DNA of 58,828 bases, from assembly GCA_018652955.1 (NCBI GenBank), contig JABIBA010000010.1, positions 1-58,828 on the forward strand, written 5' to 3'. Under the pieces are notes generated by a model. The model was not told where the DNA came from and ran no database searches. It worked only from the letters and a program-made list of their open reading frames with translations. The translations under genes and the position numbers were made by a program. Positions 8,351-19,395 of this stretch are shown one piece after another. Every line of letters begins with the position of its first letter. Position 1 is the stretch's first letter. This DNA comes from Candidatus Peribacter sp. (GTDB lineage Bacteria; Patescibacteriota; Gracilibacteria; Peribacterales; Peribacteraceae).

Positions 8351-11300
8351 AGTTGTCGTTCACGAAGCATAGCAAATAACACAGGTAATACAATTAATGT
8401 AAGTAGCACCGATGTCGTCAATCCTGACATAACAACAAGGGCTAGAGGTCTGCTTACTTCTGCACCTGTGCCCGTTGAAGCAATCATAGGAATAAGGCCA
8501 ATGACAGACGTAAATGCTGTCATCAGAATAGGGCGAAGCCTGAGGAGAGACCCTGATACTACTGCTTCATGAATACCTGCCTTTGTAATGGCTGCATTTG
8601 CAAAGCGTTCTTTAAATGCATTTTCCAGATACACCACAATCACAGTACCTGTTTCTACAGCATTACCAAAGAGTGCGATAAATCCAACCCAGACCGCTAC
8701 AGAGAAGTTGAAATCAGCTATAAACAACGCAATCACACCTCCGACAAGACTAAGAGGAATGGTCAGCATTACAATAGATACTAAGCTGAGATCTTTATAG
8801 GTGAGGTACAGAAGCAAGAAAATAACGAAGAGCACTAGCGGAATTACTATTGAAAGTCGCTGCTTAGCTCGTAACTGGTTTTCGTATTGCCCTGCCCATT
8901 CGTACGAATATCCTTGAGGCAAGGTAAGCTCACTTTCAAGTCTTGCATCCGCTTTTTTTACAAATGAAGCCATGTCAATACCCCGAACATTTGTTTGTAC
9001 TACAGATCTTAGTATTCCATTTTCACTGTGAATCACTGCTGGGCCATCCGTCATTTTGATATCTGCAACGCTACTGAGGAGAACTCGTTCACCATTCATA
9101 CCTTGTAGTGGTAGAGATTTTATATCTTCTACGTCTTGGCGAAACGCCTGTTGCAAGCGCACCTGAACACCATATTGCTCTCGTCCTTCTATAGTTTTAG
9201 TAATCATGGCGCCACCAACACCTGCAGCAATTGTTTTCAAGGCATCCATTTTCATGATGCTGTGCTGCGCAAGAAGGTCGTCTTTTAGGTCTATATCCAA
9301 ATACCGTAAGCCCGTTGTACGAATGGCTACAGTATCAGCAGCTCCAAGAACCCCTGAAAGAATAGCTTCTGCTTCAATGGCAAGTGCCTCAAGTTTTACG
9401 GGGTCATCACCGAAGAATTTCACACCAAGTGTTGTGCGTATACCAGTAGAGAGCATATCGATACGACCGATAATTGGCTGTGTAAAGCTATTCCATAAAT
9501 TATCAAACTGTATATTCGTATTCATTTCACGAATAATTTTTTCTTTAGTCATGCCTCTGCGCCATTCACTTTTTGGCTTGAGGGTGATAAATGTTTCAAA
9601 CATCGCAAGAGGTGCTGGGTCTGTCGCTGTATCTGCACGGCCTGCTTTACCGACAACCATTTGTACTTCGGGTATTTCAGAAATAATCTTATTGGTAGCA
9701 ATCAGTAATTCCTGAGCACGTTCTTCTGATACATCTGGAAGAGAGATAGGCATGTACCACAGCGTTCCTTCATCTAGTGGTGGCATAAACTCAGATCCGA
9801 TCTGGGTCATTGCACCAAAGCCAATGACGGCAAGTGCACCTGCAATACCAAGCGTTAGCCTTCTTCGTGCAAGAGCTAAGAGCAAGATCGGCTTATATTT
9901 ATTCTGTAACCACTGAACAATAGGAATTTCGTCGTCATTACGGAGTTTTCCCTTCAGAAAGAATACAGACAATGTTGGCACTAAGAAAAGTGCTGCGATA
10001 AGAGCTCCAAGCATTGCGAACAGGTTTGTGTAGGCAAGTGGCGTAAAGAGTTTTCCTTCCTGTCCCGTCAGAGTAAAAATTGGAGCGAAAGAAAGAATTA
10101 TAATAAAGATGGCGAACACAATAGGCTTTCCTACTTCAAGCGTTGCCTCTTTAATGCGCGCTACTCGATCTGCAAGAGTTTTTGGCGGGTTCTCTAAGAG
10201 CTTGCGATAGGCATTTTCACTAATAACAATTGCCGCATCAACCATTGTTCCAATAGCAATGGCAATACCTCCCAAGCTCATAATATTACTAGGGATACCA
10301 AACAGGCGCATGAAGATAAATGTCATCAGTACTCCCATGATAAGTGCTATGGCAGTAATTGCCGTTGAGCCCATGTGCCAGAGGAAAAGCCCAAGTATGA
10401 CTGTGGTAATAATCAGTTCCTGTGTCAGCACGCTTCGCAGTGTGGCAATCGCGGACAAGATCAAATCTGTACGATCATAAAAAGGTTTAATCGTTACTCC
10501 ATCTGGGAGAGACTCTTCAAGCGTTTTTATACGCTCTTTAACAGCATCGATAACTTTAAGAGGGTTTTCTCCGTATCGCATAACAACAACACCACCTACT
10601 TTTTCTTTCTCTTCGTTGGCAAGAATTGCTCTGCGGAACATTCCAGACTCACGTACTTCACCAATATCTGTGACAGTAAGTGCCATACCATCTGACCGCT
10701 TTCCAACAACGGTACTTCCAATCTCCTCTATTTTTTCAAAGAATCCAATTCCTTGAATGGCAACTTCTCGCCCTCCAGTATCGATGACTTTACCTGAGAC
10801 ATTATTATTTGCCATTCGTATAGCATCCATAACTTGGGTAATTCGGAGATTAAACTGTTGCAGTTTCTGTGGGTTAAGAATTACTTCATAGGTTTTCTTG
10901 TATCCACCAACAGAAGCAACTTCGGCAACACCTGGTACACTTTGAAGACTGTATCGAACGACGAAATCTTGCAAAGAGCGAAGCTCTGTAAGTGTGTGCG
11001 TATCGCTTTCTAGTGTGTACATAAAGATGTGCCCTACACCTGTCGCATCAGGACCGAGAATAGGCGTTACACCCAGAGGGAGCTGAGCTTGCACCAAGCT
11101 TAATCTCTCAGAGACGCGGTCACGAGCAAAGTAAATATCAATGTTGTCATGAAAAATAACGGTTACCATAGAAACACCTAACATAGAAGATGCACGAATA
11201 TCTCGTACACCTGCTAGTCCTTGCATACTTACAGTAAGTGGATAGGTTATTTGATCTTCGATATTGCGAGGGGTTTGTCCGGTCCACTCTGTCATAATAA

Positions 11301-11442
11301 TCACCTGATTCTCTGAGAGATCTGGGATAGCATCTACAGGTGTATGCATCATGGTTACGACACCGCCAATTGCAATTACGGCAAAAGAAAGCAGAGTAAT
11401 GAATCTATTTTCAAGCGCCTTGGTAATGAGGTAGTTAATCAT
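8347..11442 (-). CDS. cusA: CusA-like heavy-metal RND efflux pump
   Basis: Encodes 1031 residues, the usual size for a heavy-metal RND proton antiporter. The N-terminal helix, the VDAIPDLSENQV segment and the porter domains match CusA/CzcA. In TM4, IGTMVDAAIV carries Asp402, matching the proton-relay Asp of E. coli CusA. The methionine-containing motifs DPAPLAMFET and RIDMLSTGI match the CusA metal site for Cu(I)/Ag(I). The TM10 glutamate is present (NAVETG), but the lysine that CusA has in its last helices is replaced (RPILMT, as in CzcA-type pumps). It overlaps cusB by eight bases. Role: export of monovalent copper or silver, with the CusB-like adaptor. No outer-membrane channel gene is in the operon. 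Confidence 0.93.
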   Translation of the reverse strand: MINYLITKALENRFITLLSFAVIAIGGVVTMMHTPVDAIPDLSENQVIIMTEWTGQTPRNIEDQITYPLTVSMQGLAGVRDIRASSMLGVSMVTVIFHDNIDIYFARDRVSERLSLVQAQLPLGVTPILGPDATGVGHIFMYTLESDTHTLTELRSLQDFVVRYSLQSVPGVAEVASVGGYKKTYEVILNPQKLQQFNLRITQVMDAIRMANNNVSGKVIDTGGREVAIQGIGFFEKIEEIGSTVVGKRSDGMALTVTDIGEVRESGMFRRAILANEEKEKVGGVVVMRYGENPLKVIDAVKERIKTLEESLPDGVTIKPFYDRTDLILSAIATLRSVLTQELIITTVILGLFLWHMGSTAITAIALIMGVLMTFIFMRLFGIPSNIMSLGGIAIAIGTMVDAAIVISENAYRKLLENPPKTLADRVARIKEATLEVGKPIVFAIFIIILSFAPIFTLTGQEGKLFTPLAYTNLFAMLGALIAALFLVPTLSVFFLKGKLRNDDEIPIVQWLQNKYKPILLLALARRRLTLGIAGALAVIGFGAMTQIGSEFMPPLDEGTLWYMPISLPDVSEERAQELLIATNKIISEIPEVQMVVGKAGRADTATDPAPLAMFETFITLKPKSEWRRGMTKEKIIREMNTNIQFDNLWNSFTQPIIGRIDMLSTGIRTTLGVKFFGDDPVKLEALAIEAEAILSGVLGAADTVAIRTTGLRYLDIDLKDDLLAQHSIMKMDALKTIAAGVGGAMITKTIEGREQYGVQVRLQQAFRQDVEDIKSLPLQGMNGERVLLSSVADIKMTDGPAVIHSENGILRSVVQTNVRGIDMASFVKKADARLESELTLPQGYSYEWAGQYENQLRAKQRLSIVIPLVLFVIFLLLYLTYKDLSLVSIVMLTIPLSLVGGVIALFIADFNFSVAVWVGFIALFGNAVETGTVIVVYLENAFKERFANAAITKAGIHEAVVSGSLLRLRPILMTAFTSVIGLIPMIASTGTGAEVSRPLALVVMSGLTTSVLLTLIVLPVLFAMLRERQL

Positions 11443-13246
11443 TGAAGAGGTCGGGAGGATCGAGAATAACTTGGCTTTCTTTGTCTAAGGCTCCAGTAAT
11501 CTCTGCAAATTCACCGTCTTCAGCAAAAACTGAAACAGTAAGTTGCATGGGCTCATTGGTTTCTAGGTCAAGCAGCCAGATAAAGTTACGGTCATCCTCG
11601 CGCTTTACTGCGGAAGATGGCACGCGGTAGATCGGCTTCTTATTATCAGTCAGACGAATGCGCACACTTGATTGATGTGGAAGACTAAGATCGTCAGGAA
11701 TTTTTGCTTGGACAGTGACCGTATGAGATTTCATATCCACTTGTGGACTTTTGCGTGTTATCTCTGCGCTATACTCTTGCACTTCGTCTTCCTGTAAGTA
11801 GAAGGTAATCTGGTCACCGATATCTACTGCAGAAAGAAGATATTCAGGAAGTCCAAATTGTACTTCTGCTTTTGCATTTTTTGCGAGACTCGTAAGTACG
11901 TCAGTCATTTCAAAGGCTGGCATAGAAGGAGAAACTATCTGACCAACATTCAAAAATCGCTTAGAAACAGTTCCAGAGAATGGAGAGAGAATCTTGCGAT
12001 GACCACTCTCAGCATATTCTGACTGCAACATTGTATTCGCGATATCCAACATACTCTTTTGTCTTTCGACTATTTGTTGTTGGTTCGCTTCTGTAAGACC
12101 TAGGGTATTGTTTGCAGATCGGATGTGCTCTTCGAGCATCCGAACCTTGTTACTTTTTAGGCCTTCGTATTGCCCGCTGCGAAATGCAGCGAAAATTTCA
12201 GGCTCAGAGGATGTGAGCGTTTGAAATGCAAAGCGTGCATCCTCCAGTTTCTCTTTTGATGCATAAATAGAATTTTGTGCTGCAGTAATTTTGCCAATCC
12301 GATCTGTAAGCTGGACGTGAGTAAGACGGTCAAAGCCGTTAGCAGTGACTTCAGATGGAGTGTATTGCAAGAGCATATTTGTAACACTGAGAGCATCTAA
12401 TGCCTGTGCCAGTATTCGATCTATCACAACTGGCTTCTGAATATCTGAAGCATTGGCATACTCCCTTTCTGAATCTGTAAGTGTATTGAATGCTTCTATG
12501 ATGGAATAGCGAGATGTATTACTACTGTCTTGTATTCCAAGGTTTCTCAACAGATCATCACTGCGCATATGCATGCCACTGCGACTATTGCTACCGAGAA
12601 CAATCCACTCAATAAGCTGTCTGGTGTTTTGCACTACAGTAAATGCCTGTTCACGTTTTTGTGTGATATTCCCTTCTGATTCAGCAAATTTTTGAAGAAG
12701 AGAATCTTGCTCTCTCTGCGCAATCAACAACTCAGTTTCTTTTTCATTAATTTTCTGACGAGTGCTGATAATAGTTTCCTCTGCAACTTGGGTTGCTGTA
12801 GAAAGGTTGGACTGTGCTTCAGATTTTCGAGCTTGTTTCTCGGCAATCTTTGCAGCGCTTTGGCCTTCAACTCCTTTTGGAAGAAGTAATGCAACAACCT
12901 GACCTTTTTCTACCCTGTCGCCGATATCGACATATATGTCTTCAACGATACCGCTGCGACGAGGGTAGATGTTGGCTGTTTCATGAGAGAGGACTGTCCC
13001 TAGTAGAATTACAGAGGAGGAATCGCTGACAAATTCAGGTGCCACAGTAGTAAGAGTGTTGAGATCTTCTTCTGTTTCTAGCTTACTGGTCTGATTAGGT
13101 GATAGCGAGTCGCTACCACGCATTGTGGCGTAAGAAGTTGAAGATATGATTACGATAAGGAGAACACCCACTGACCGAACAGCAAGCTTGCGCCTCTTGA
13201 GGAGGGCTAACTTTGCCTGTGATAGTAATTGGATGACGTTGTTCAT
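11435..13246 (-). CDS. cusB: CusB-like membrane fusion (adaptor) protein
   Basis: Encodes 603 residues. One N-terminal membrane anchor (about residues 22-42) is followed by half of a lipoyl-like domain (GIVEDIYVDIGDRVEKGQVV). A very long helical hairpin spans roughly residues 130-400, and the other lipoyl half is LSPFSGTVSKRFLNVGQIV. A β-barrel and membrane-proximal domain complete the protein. This is the order seen in RND adaptors. The hairpin is long for the family. The gene overlaps cusA by eight bases, which supports a stoichiometric complex. In a cell without an outer membrane the hairpin would have no TolC-type partner; it may instead cross a thick wall or S-layer. Confidence 0.88.
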   Translation of the reverse strand: MNNVIQLLSQAKLALLKRRKLAVRSVGVLLIVIISSTSYATMRGSDSLSPNQTSKLETEEDLNTLTTVAPEFVSDSSSVILLGTVLSHETANIYPRRSGIVEDIYVDIGDRVEKGQVVALLLPKGVEGQSAAKIAEKQARKSEAQSNLSTATQVAEETIISTRQKINEKETELLIAQREQDSLLQKFAESEGNITQKREQAFTVVQNTRQLIEWIVLGSNSRSGMHMRSDDLLRNLGIQDSSNTSRYSIIEAFNTLTDSEREYANASDIQKPVVIDRILAQALDALSVTNMLLQYTPSEVTANGFDRLTHVQLTDRIGKITAAQNSIYASKEKLEDARFAFQTLTSSEPEIFAAFRSGQYEGLKSNKVRMLEEHIRSANNTLGLTEANQQQIVERQKSMLDIANTMLQSEYAESGHRKILSPFSGTVSKRFLNVGQIVSPSMPAFEMTDVLTSLAKNAKAEVQFGLPEYLLSAVDIGDQITFYLQEDEVQEYSAEITRKSPQVDMKSHTVTVQAKIPDDLSLPHQSSVRIRLTDNKKPIYRVPSSAVKREDDRNFIWLLDLETNEPMQLTVSVFAEDGEFAEITGALDKESQVILDPPDLFND

Positions 13247-13260
13247 AGTAGTAAGAGGAA

Positions 13261-13482
13261 TTAGTTGTGGTCCATCATCTTCATGTCGTCTGAATCAAGC
13301 ATTTTCATGTGCTCTTCAAGGCTCATATTCATACGGGCAGCAGCACGCTTTTCTGATCGGAACTCTTCTACGGTAATACCGTATTTGGCTGCTTGTTGCT
13401 CTTCAGTCATTGGGACATCAGATGCACATCCTGTAACAAGAAGGATAGAAAGTACGAGAAGTGGAGATAAAAACTTTTTCAT
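13261..13482 (-). CDS. Small Met-rich lipoprotein
   Basis: The ATG at 13482 begins MKKFLSPLLVL and leads to a lipobox LVTGC; an ATG at 13521 would put extra residues before the signal and is less likely. Mature length is about 55 residues. The C-terminus is rich in metal ligands: MNMSLEEHMKML and DDMKMMDHN. It lies in the copper operon between cusB and a second metal-binding protein. The likely role is binding Cu(I) outside the membrane and passing it to the pump, as CusF does, though it is not a CusF homologue by sequence. Confidence 0.75.
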   Translation of the reverse strand: MKKFLSPLLVLSILLVTGCASDVPMTEEQQAAKYGITVEEFRSEKRAAARMNMSLEEHMKMLDSDDMKMMDHN

Positions 13483-13558
13483 AAGAGAAATGGGGAAAAA
13501 TAAATAAATAGTATGCATCAACGCATATGCGATGAAGCATGAAATAAAAGGCGGAGAT

Positions 13559-13924
13559 TTACACTCTCAATATGACCGTCCCTACAAGTGATACCGATAA
13601 GGGAGGAGGCCCTGTGTCTGCGAGAAATGGTCTTGGACTATTAATGGTGTAGCTATCAAAAACAACTGCCACAGGTGACATAACAGTGTTTAGCAAGTGA
13701 GATGTTTGTTGAACTTCAGTAGTGATAGTAGAAAACGCAACGTCTTCAGATTCCATATCACATGTTTCACACTCTTGCTCAGCTTCCATATCGTGATCCA
13801 TATCTTGTGCTGCCATGTGCATCTCTCCCATATCCATAGGTTGCATACCGATATTCATAGGGCAGATGCTTGCACAAATCGTGGAAAGTGTAATGCCTGT
13901 AAGAGTGAGAAGTGAGATGTTCAT
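13559..13924 (-). CDS. Met/His/Cys-rich metal-binding protein
   Basis: Encodes 121 residues. A hydrophobic N-terminus (about residues 3-20, with Cys17 and Cys21) could be a signal or anchor. Residues 22-60 are packed with Met, His and Cys: MDMGEMHMAAQDMDHDME followed by CETC. Methionine clusters of this type bind Cu(I) or Ag(I). The C-terminal half has no motif I recognise and ends in a hydrophobic stretch. It is encoded 13 bases after the permease in the copper operon. Suggested role: extracytoplasmic copper chaperone or buffer. Confidence 0.75.
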   Translation of the reverse strand: MNISLLTLTGITLSTICASICPMNIGMQPMDMGEMHMAAQDMDHDMEAEQECETCDMESEDVAFSTITTEVQQTSHLLNTVMSPVAVVFDSYTINSPRPFLADTGPPPLSVSLVGTVILRV

Positions 13925-13937
13925 CGGTTGATACTAT

Positions 13938-15002
13938 TTATAGAGACATTTGATTAAGAATCAAGGCAATTAGTATAACTTGAGGAAGAGTAACTAGTGG
14001 AAGAAAAAATGCAATTTTCCATCTTCCGGTTGTTTCTTTAAGGGTAAGCATCTCTGTGTAGTCTGTAGATACTCCTGCCATCAAGAAGCCGAACATGTTT
14101 CCCGGTGCTTTAGCGCGCAGAAGGAAATCAGCAGCAACAGGCATAGATCCTTCGCTGCAAACTTCTAAGATTGTTGCAAAGAGCAATGTGGCACCAAGTC
14201 CTGCAACTGTAGATCCAAACACTTGTGCAAAAAGCTCTACAGGAACTGCTGCACGAATAATTGATGCAAGTACGATACCAAAGAAGATCCAACGAAGGAT
14301 CATTGTAGATTCAGTAAGTCCTGTGTAGAGCATTTTTCCAAATGCATTTAGAGACCAATGAATAGATTGTATGTACTCTTTTAGCTCTTTCCGGAATCCA
14401 TTGTGGTTTTCCGCTCCAGTACTGTTTGGATTTGGAGGCAGCACTCCTTTAGCGACTAACTTGTCAAAAATCACACCTGAGATAATTGCCATGACGAGTG
14501 ATAACACAAGAATTGTTAGTGTCCACTTTATTCCAACAAGTGCAAAAAGAATGAGTGTCAACGATAAGGAGTTCCAGGGGCTTGCGATAAGAAAGGCCAT
14601 CATCTGACCAAGGCTTGCTCCACGTTTATACAGCTGCATTCCTACAAGTAAAATTCCATGAGAACACAAATCCAGAAGTACTCCTGCAGCTGTTGCTCGT
14701 AACAGACCATTCATCGTTCCACCTTTTCCAAGTATCGACATCACAAGCTCACGAGGAACACCGGCTAATATTCCTACAAAGATAATACCAAGAGCAACTC
14801 CCCACCACATCTTATGTAGTAGCTCTACAACGCTTGTTGCAAACTCGCTTCCATAAGGAATAAGTGGTAGAAAATCAGGTAAAAAGAAACTTGCAGCATA
14901 TGTCGCTACCAGAATTATTCCGGTAGTCCACAAGAGCCAATCCGTTTTCTTTGAGGCATGACAACATGATTCTTGTTGTTGCTGATGATTCTGATGATCC
15001 AT
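13938..15002 (-). CDS. Permease of the YraQ/ArsP-like (DUF318) family
   Basis: Encodes 354 residues with about eight to ten membrane helices. Two homologous halves are suggested: the first carries LLDLCSHGILLVGMQLYKRG and AFLIASPWNS, the second ILEVCSEGSMPVAADFLLR and MAGVSTDYTE. These match the Pro/Cys-rich signatures of the permease family PF03773, some members of which export copper, zinc or methylarsenite. The N-terminal cytoplasmic tail contains QESCCH, a possible metal-capture site. It follows csoR by six bases, so it is presumably copper-regulated. Confidence 0.82.
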   Translation of the reverse strand: MDHQNHQQQQESCCHASKKTDWLLWTTGIILVATYAASFFLPDFLPLIPYGSEFATSVVELLHKMWWGVALGIIFVGILAGVPRELVMSILGKGGTMNGLLRATAAGVLLDLCSHGILLVGMQLYKRGASLGQMMAFLIASPWNSLSLTLILFALVGIKWTLTILVLSLVMAIISGVIFDKLVAKGVLPPNPNSTGAENHNGFRKELKEYIQSIHWSLNAFGKMLYTGLTESTMILRWIFFGIVLASIIRAAVPVELFAQVFGSTVAGLGATLLFATILEVCSEGSMPVAADFLLRAKAPGNMFGFLMAGVSTDYTEMLTLKETTGRWKIAFFLPLVTLPQVILIALILNQMSL

Positions 15003-15008
15003 AAGAGA

Positions 15009-15278
15009 TTAACGTTTAGATAATCCAATTACCGTAAGAAGTTCTTTAATAAATGCATCCTTGTCCTTTGGAGATGATAGATTTTTTTCTGCACACGTGT
15101 GCATGTGGCTTTCAAGAATGTGCTCTTGAACACCATCCAAATGCCCCTTCATAGCAAGAACGTTACGAAGAATTTCAGGACAATGTTCATTCTCATCCAT
15201 TTGAGTTGCAACCTTCTTACTCAGACCATCCAACCTCTTTAATGCAGCCAGCGCTTTTGCTTTCTGATCAGGTAACAT
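15009..15278 (-). CDS. csoR: CsoR-type copper-sensing repressor
   Basis: Encodes 89 residues, all helical, the usual size of the CsoR/RcnR (DUF156) family. The Cu(I) ligands are present with exact CsoR spacing: Cys33, His58 and Cys62 (25 and 4 apart). RcnR-type nickel sensors carry an extra N-terminal His, which is absent here. It is the first gene of the copper operon and lies directly behind a promoter overlapped by a G-rich operator. It probably represses the whole operon until Cu(I) binds and releases it. Confidence 0.9.
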   Translation of the reverse strand: MLPDQKAKALAALKRLDGLSKKVATQMDENEHCPEILRNVLAMKGHLDGVQEHILESHMHTCAEKNLSSPKDKDAFIKELLTVIGLSKR

Positions 15279-15289
15279 AGGTAGTAGGG

Positions 15290-15333
15290 GTACTGGGTAG
15301 GGGTACTATATCCTTCTAAAGAGTTAGTGTCAA
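15290..15333 (-). promoter_or_regulatory. Copper operon promoter with CsoR-like operator
   Basis: On the minus strand, TTGACA (15328-15333), 17 bases, TATAGT (15305-15310). Immediately downstream, over the expected +1, plus-strand bases 15290-15306 read GTACTGGGTAGGGGTAC: a G-tract flanked by GTAC arms, the usual look of CsoR-family operators. The csoR ATG is about 26 bases after the -10. Confidence 0.8.
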
Positions 15334-15389
15334 ATAGCCCTCCAGTTTTACCCTTCCCGAAAGGCGTTAAGTAGGGTAGACTCCTTGGC

Positions 15390-16721
15390 GTGTCTGAAGC
15401 CAAATATCGCACACCAAAGGGTACTTCTGATGTCCTCCCCGAGGATCACCAGTATCACACCTATATCAAAAAGGCTGTGAGGCACCGTTGTAGGCAAGCA
15501 GGATTTAAGCGTATAGACCCACCTACATTCGAGAAAAAGGAGATCTTTGAGCGTGGAATTGGTGAGCACACCGATATCGTAGAGAAAGAACTCTTCATGG
15601 TGGGGTCCCACCACAGCGAAGAGGGAATGGAGGAATTCGCTTTGCGACCAGAATTTACAGCCAGTATCTGTAGAAGCTACATCGAACACGGTATGAAGCA
15701 ATTGCCTCAGCCTGTGGAGCTGTATTCTATTGGTCCTTGTTTCCGTCACGACCGTCCTCAAAAAGGACGCTACCGTCAGTTCCACCAATTTGACCTTGAG
15801 GTGATTGGTCTCAGTGATCCATCACTTGATGCTCAGCTTATTCACGTCTGTAATAAAATCTTTAAAGACCTTCGTATTCAAGATCGTCTTACGTTGCAGC
15901 TCAATAACATTGGAACTTCAGAAAACCGCAAAGAGTACATCGCAGCTCTTAAAGATTACTTCATTGGAAAAGAACGTAACCTCCCTGACCTCGATAGAAC
16001 TCGTCTAGAAACTAACCCTCTACGACTTCTCGATTCTAAAGAAGAAGATACGCGCATTCTCCTAAAGAATGCTCCTACTCTTGATCAATTTATTGGTGAT
16101 GAGAGCAAAGAGTACCACGAGACTGTTAAAGAATATCTCGCAGAGCTTGGAGATGAGTTTGTCGAAAACACGCAACTGGTACGAGGACTCGATTACTACA
16201 ACCAAACAGTATTTGAATTCTGGGATAACGACACCGGAGGAAAGAACGCCGTTGGTGGAGGAGGTCGCTATGACCCTCTGATCGAAATGCTAGGCGGACA
16301 GCCAACACCTGGAGTGGGATTTGCTGGTGGAATGGAACGCATCATCTACCAAATGAAACAAGCTGGAGTACAGGCTCCACACAAAGATCAAATCGATGTG
16401 TTCGTAGCTCAGCTTGGGCCTAGTGCTAAAAAGACTTGTCTAAGTTTAATCTCTGAACTTCGTGACTTTGGTGTACACACCCTTGGAGCTCTTGGTGAAG
16501 CAAGTCTCAAAAGCCAAATGCGCCTTGCAGATAAGTTTGGTGCAAAGTACACATTGCTACTCGGTCAGATGGAAGTAAAGGCTGGAACGATCATCTTGCG
16601 AGATATGGCAGCAGGAAAACAAAAAGAGATGAAGTTTGATAAAGCAGTTCCAGAAATTATTAAGTTGATCGGAAAAGAAAACCTCGACACCTACGTGCTT
16701 CGAGACGGATTCGAGGAATAA
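15390..16721 (+). CDS. hisS: Histidyl-tRNA synthetase
   Basis: Charges tRNA-His with histidine. Encodes 443 residues, normal for bacterial HisRS. The class II motifs are visible: GTSDVLPED near the N-terminus, motif 2 FRHDRPQKGRYRQFHQFD, the histidine-binding LVRGLDYY and motif 3 GVGFAGGMER. A C-terminal anticodon-binding domain follows. The start is GTG at 15390; no ATG fits. A TAGACT box at 15377-15382 ends seven bases before it, suggesting a leaderless message. The gene is divergent from the copper operon. Its tRNA is encoded at 2005-2082 but is not linked in an operon. Confidence 0.95.
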   Translation: MSEAKYRTPKGTSDVLPEDHQYHTYIKKAVRHRCRQAGFKRIDPPTFEKKEIFERGIGEHTDIVEKELFMVGSHHSEEGMEEFALRPEFTASICRSYIEHGMKQLPQPVELYSIGPCFRHDRPQKGRYRQFHQFDLEVIGLSDPSLDAQLIHVCNKIFKDLRIQDRLTLQLNNIGTSENRKEYIAALKDYFIGKERNLPDLDRTRLETNPLRLLDSKEEDTRILLKNAPTLDQFIGDESKEYHETVKEYLAELGDEFVENTQLVRGLDYYNQTVFEFWDNDTGGKNAVGGGGRYDPLIEMLGGQPTPGVGFAGGMERIIYQMKQAGVQAPHKDQIDVFVAQLGPSAKKTCLSLISELRDFGVHTLGALGEASLKSQMRLADKFGAKYTLLLGQMEVKAGTIILRDMAAGKQKEMKFDKAVPEIIKLIGKENLDTYVLRDGFEE

Positions 16722-16754
16722 AGTGGAAAACTGAAAGTGGAAAGTGGAAAAAGA
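16722..16754 (+). repeat. Left imperfect inverted repeat around the four-helix gene
   Basis: Starts at the base after the hisS stop and consists of repeated AGTGGAAA units. Its counterpart, reversed, is 17235-17263. Confidence 0.55.
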
Positions 16755-17111
16755 TTACTTGTTGTTGTTTTTTGCAGTTTTGATGCTAGCAATTAATAGA
16801 TACTTAAGTTCATTACATAGATCAATATGACCATTCATTATTGGTGTAGATGCTAAATTAGAATCACGTATTAGTCTCAACCAATATTCGGTCTCTTTTG
16901 TTTCTTTTAGAGATATACTTAATTTAGAGATAAAATCTTTTCTACTTTGAGCTTCAGAAGCCTCCTGTACATTTGCCCCTATACTTGTTCCAGATTTCAT
17001 CAACTGCCTTGTTAGTATGTATTCTTTATTCTTCTCAGCAATATTTCTGCAAAGGTGAACCATCTGTAATCCAAACGTGTAGGATTTATCTTGTATGATA
17101 TTTTGAGTCAT
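16755..17111 (-). CDS. Four-helix bundle protein (23S rRNA intervening-sequence type)
   Basis: Encodes 118 residues from ATG 17111 (a TTG six codons earlier is possible). Conserved features of the S23/IVP family are present: FGLQMVHLCRNI, LTRQLMKSGTSIGANVQEA, then KDFISKLSISLKETKETEYWL and a closing KYLLIASIKT helix. The family was first found inside insertions of 23S rRNA genes and is also widespread as stand-alone genes; its molecular role is unclear, with RNA binding often suggested. It fills the gap between the hisS and gyrB stops and is flanked by imperfect inverted repeats, which suggests it arrived as a unit. Confidence 0.88.
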   Translation of the reverse strand: MTQNIIQDKSYTFGLQMVHLCRNIAEKNKEYILTRQLMKSGTSIGANVQEASEAQSRKDFISKLSISLKETKETEYWLRLIRDSNLASTPIMNGHIDLCNELKYLLIASIKTAKNNNK

Positions 17112-17234
17112 GCATCTATGATCATTCAATACTCTGCCTTAGCCAATAGACTCTGATAATTCGTATGTACGTCCTTCTATTTTTTTCGCTATGAATAAGC
17201 AAAATATCAGTTCTTCTACTCTATAGAACTCGTT

Positions 17235-17263
17235 GATTTTCCATTTTGCACTTTGCACTTTCC
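17235..17263 (+). repeat. Right imperfect inverted repeat around the four-helix gene
   Basis: Contains TTTTGCACTTTGCACTTTCC; its reverse complement (GGAAAGTGCAAAGTGCAAAA) resembles the AGTGGAAA-rich left end at 16722-16754. It ends two bases before the gyrB stop codon. Confidence 0.55.
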
Positions 17264-17265
17264 GT

Positions 17266-19344
<2,079 letters not shown>

Positions 19345-19395
19345 TTAATTCAAATACTTGCCTTACTGTCTCTCTCTCCCTAAGCTTCCCCAGAA

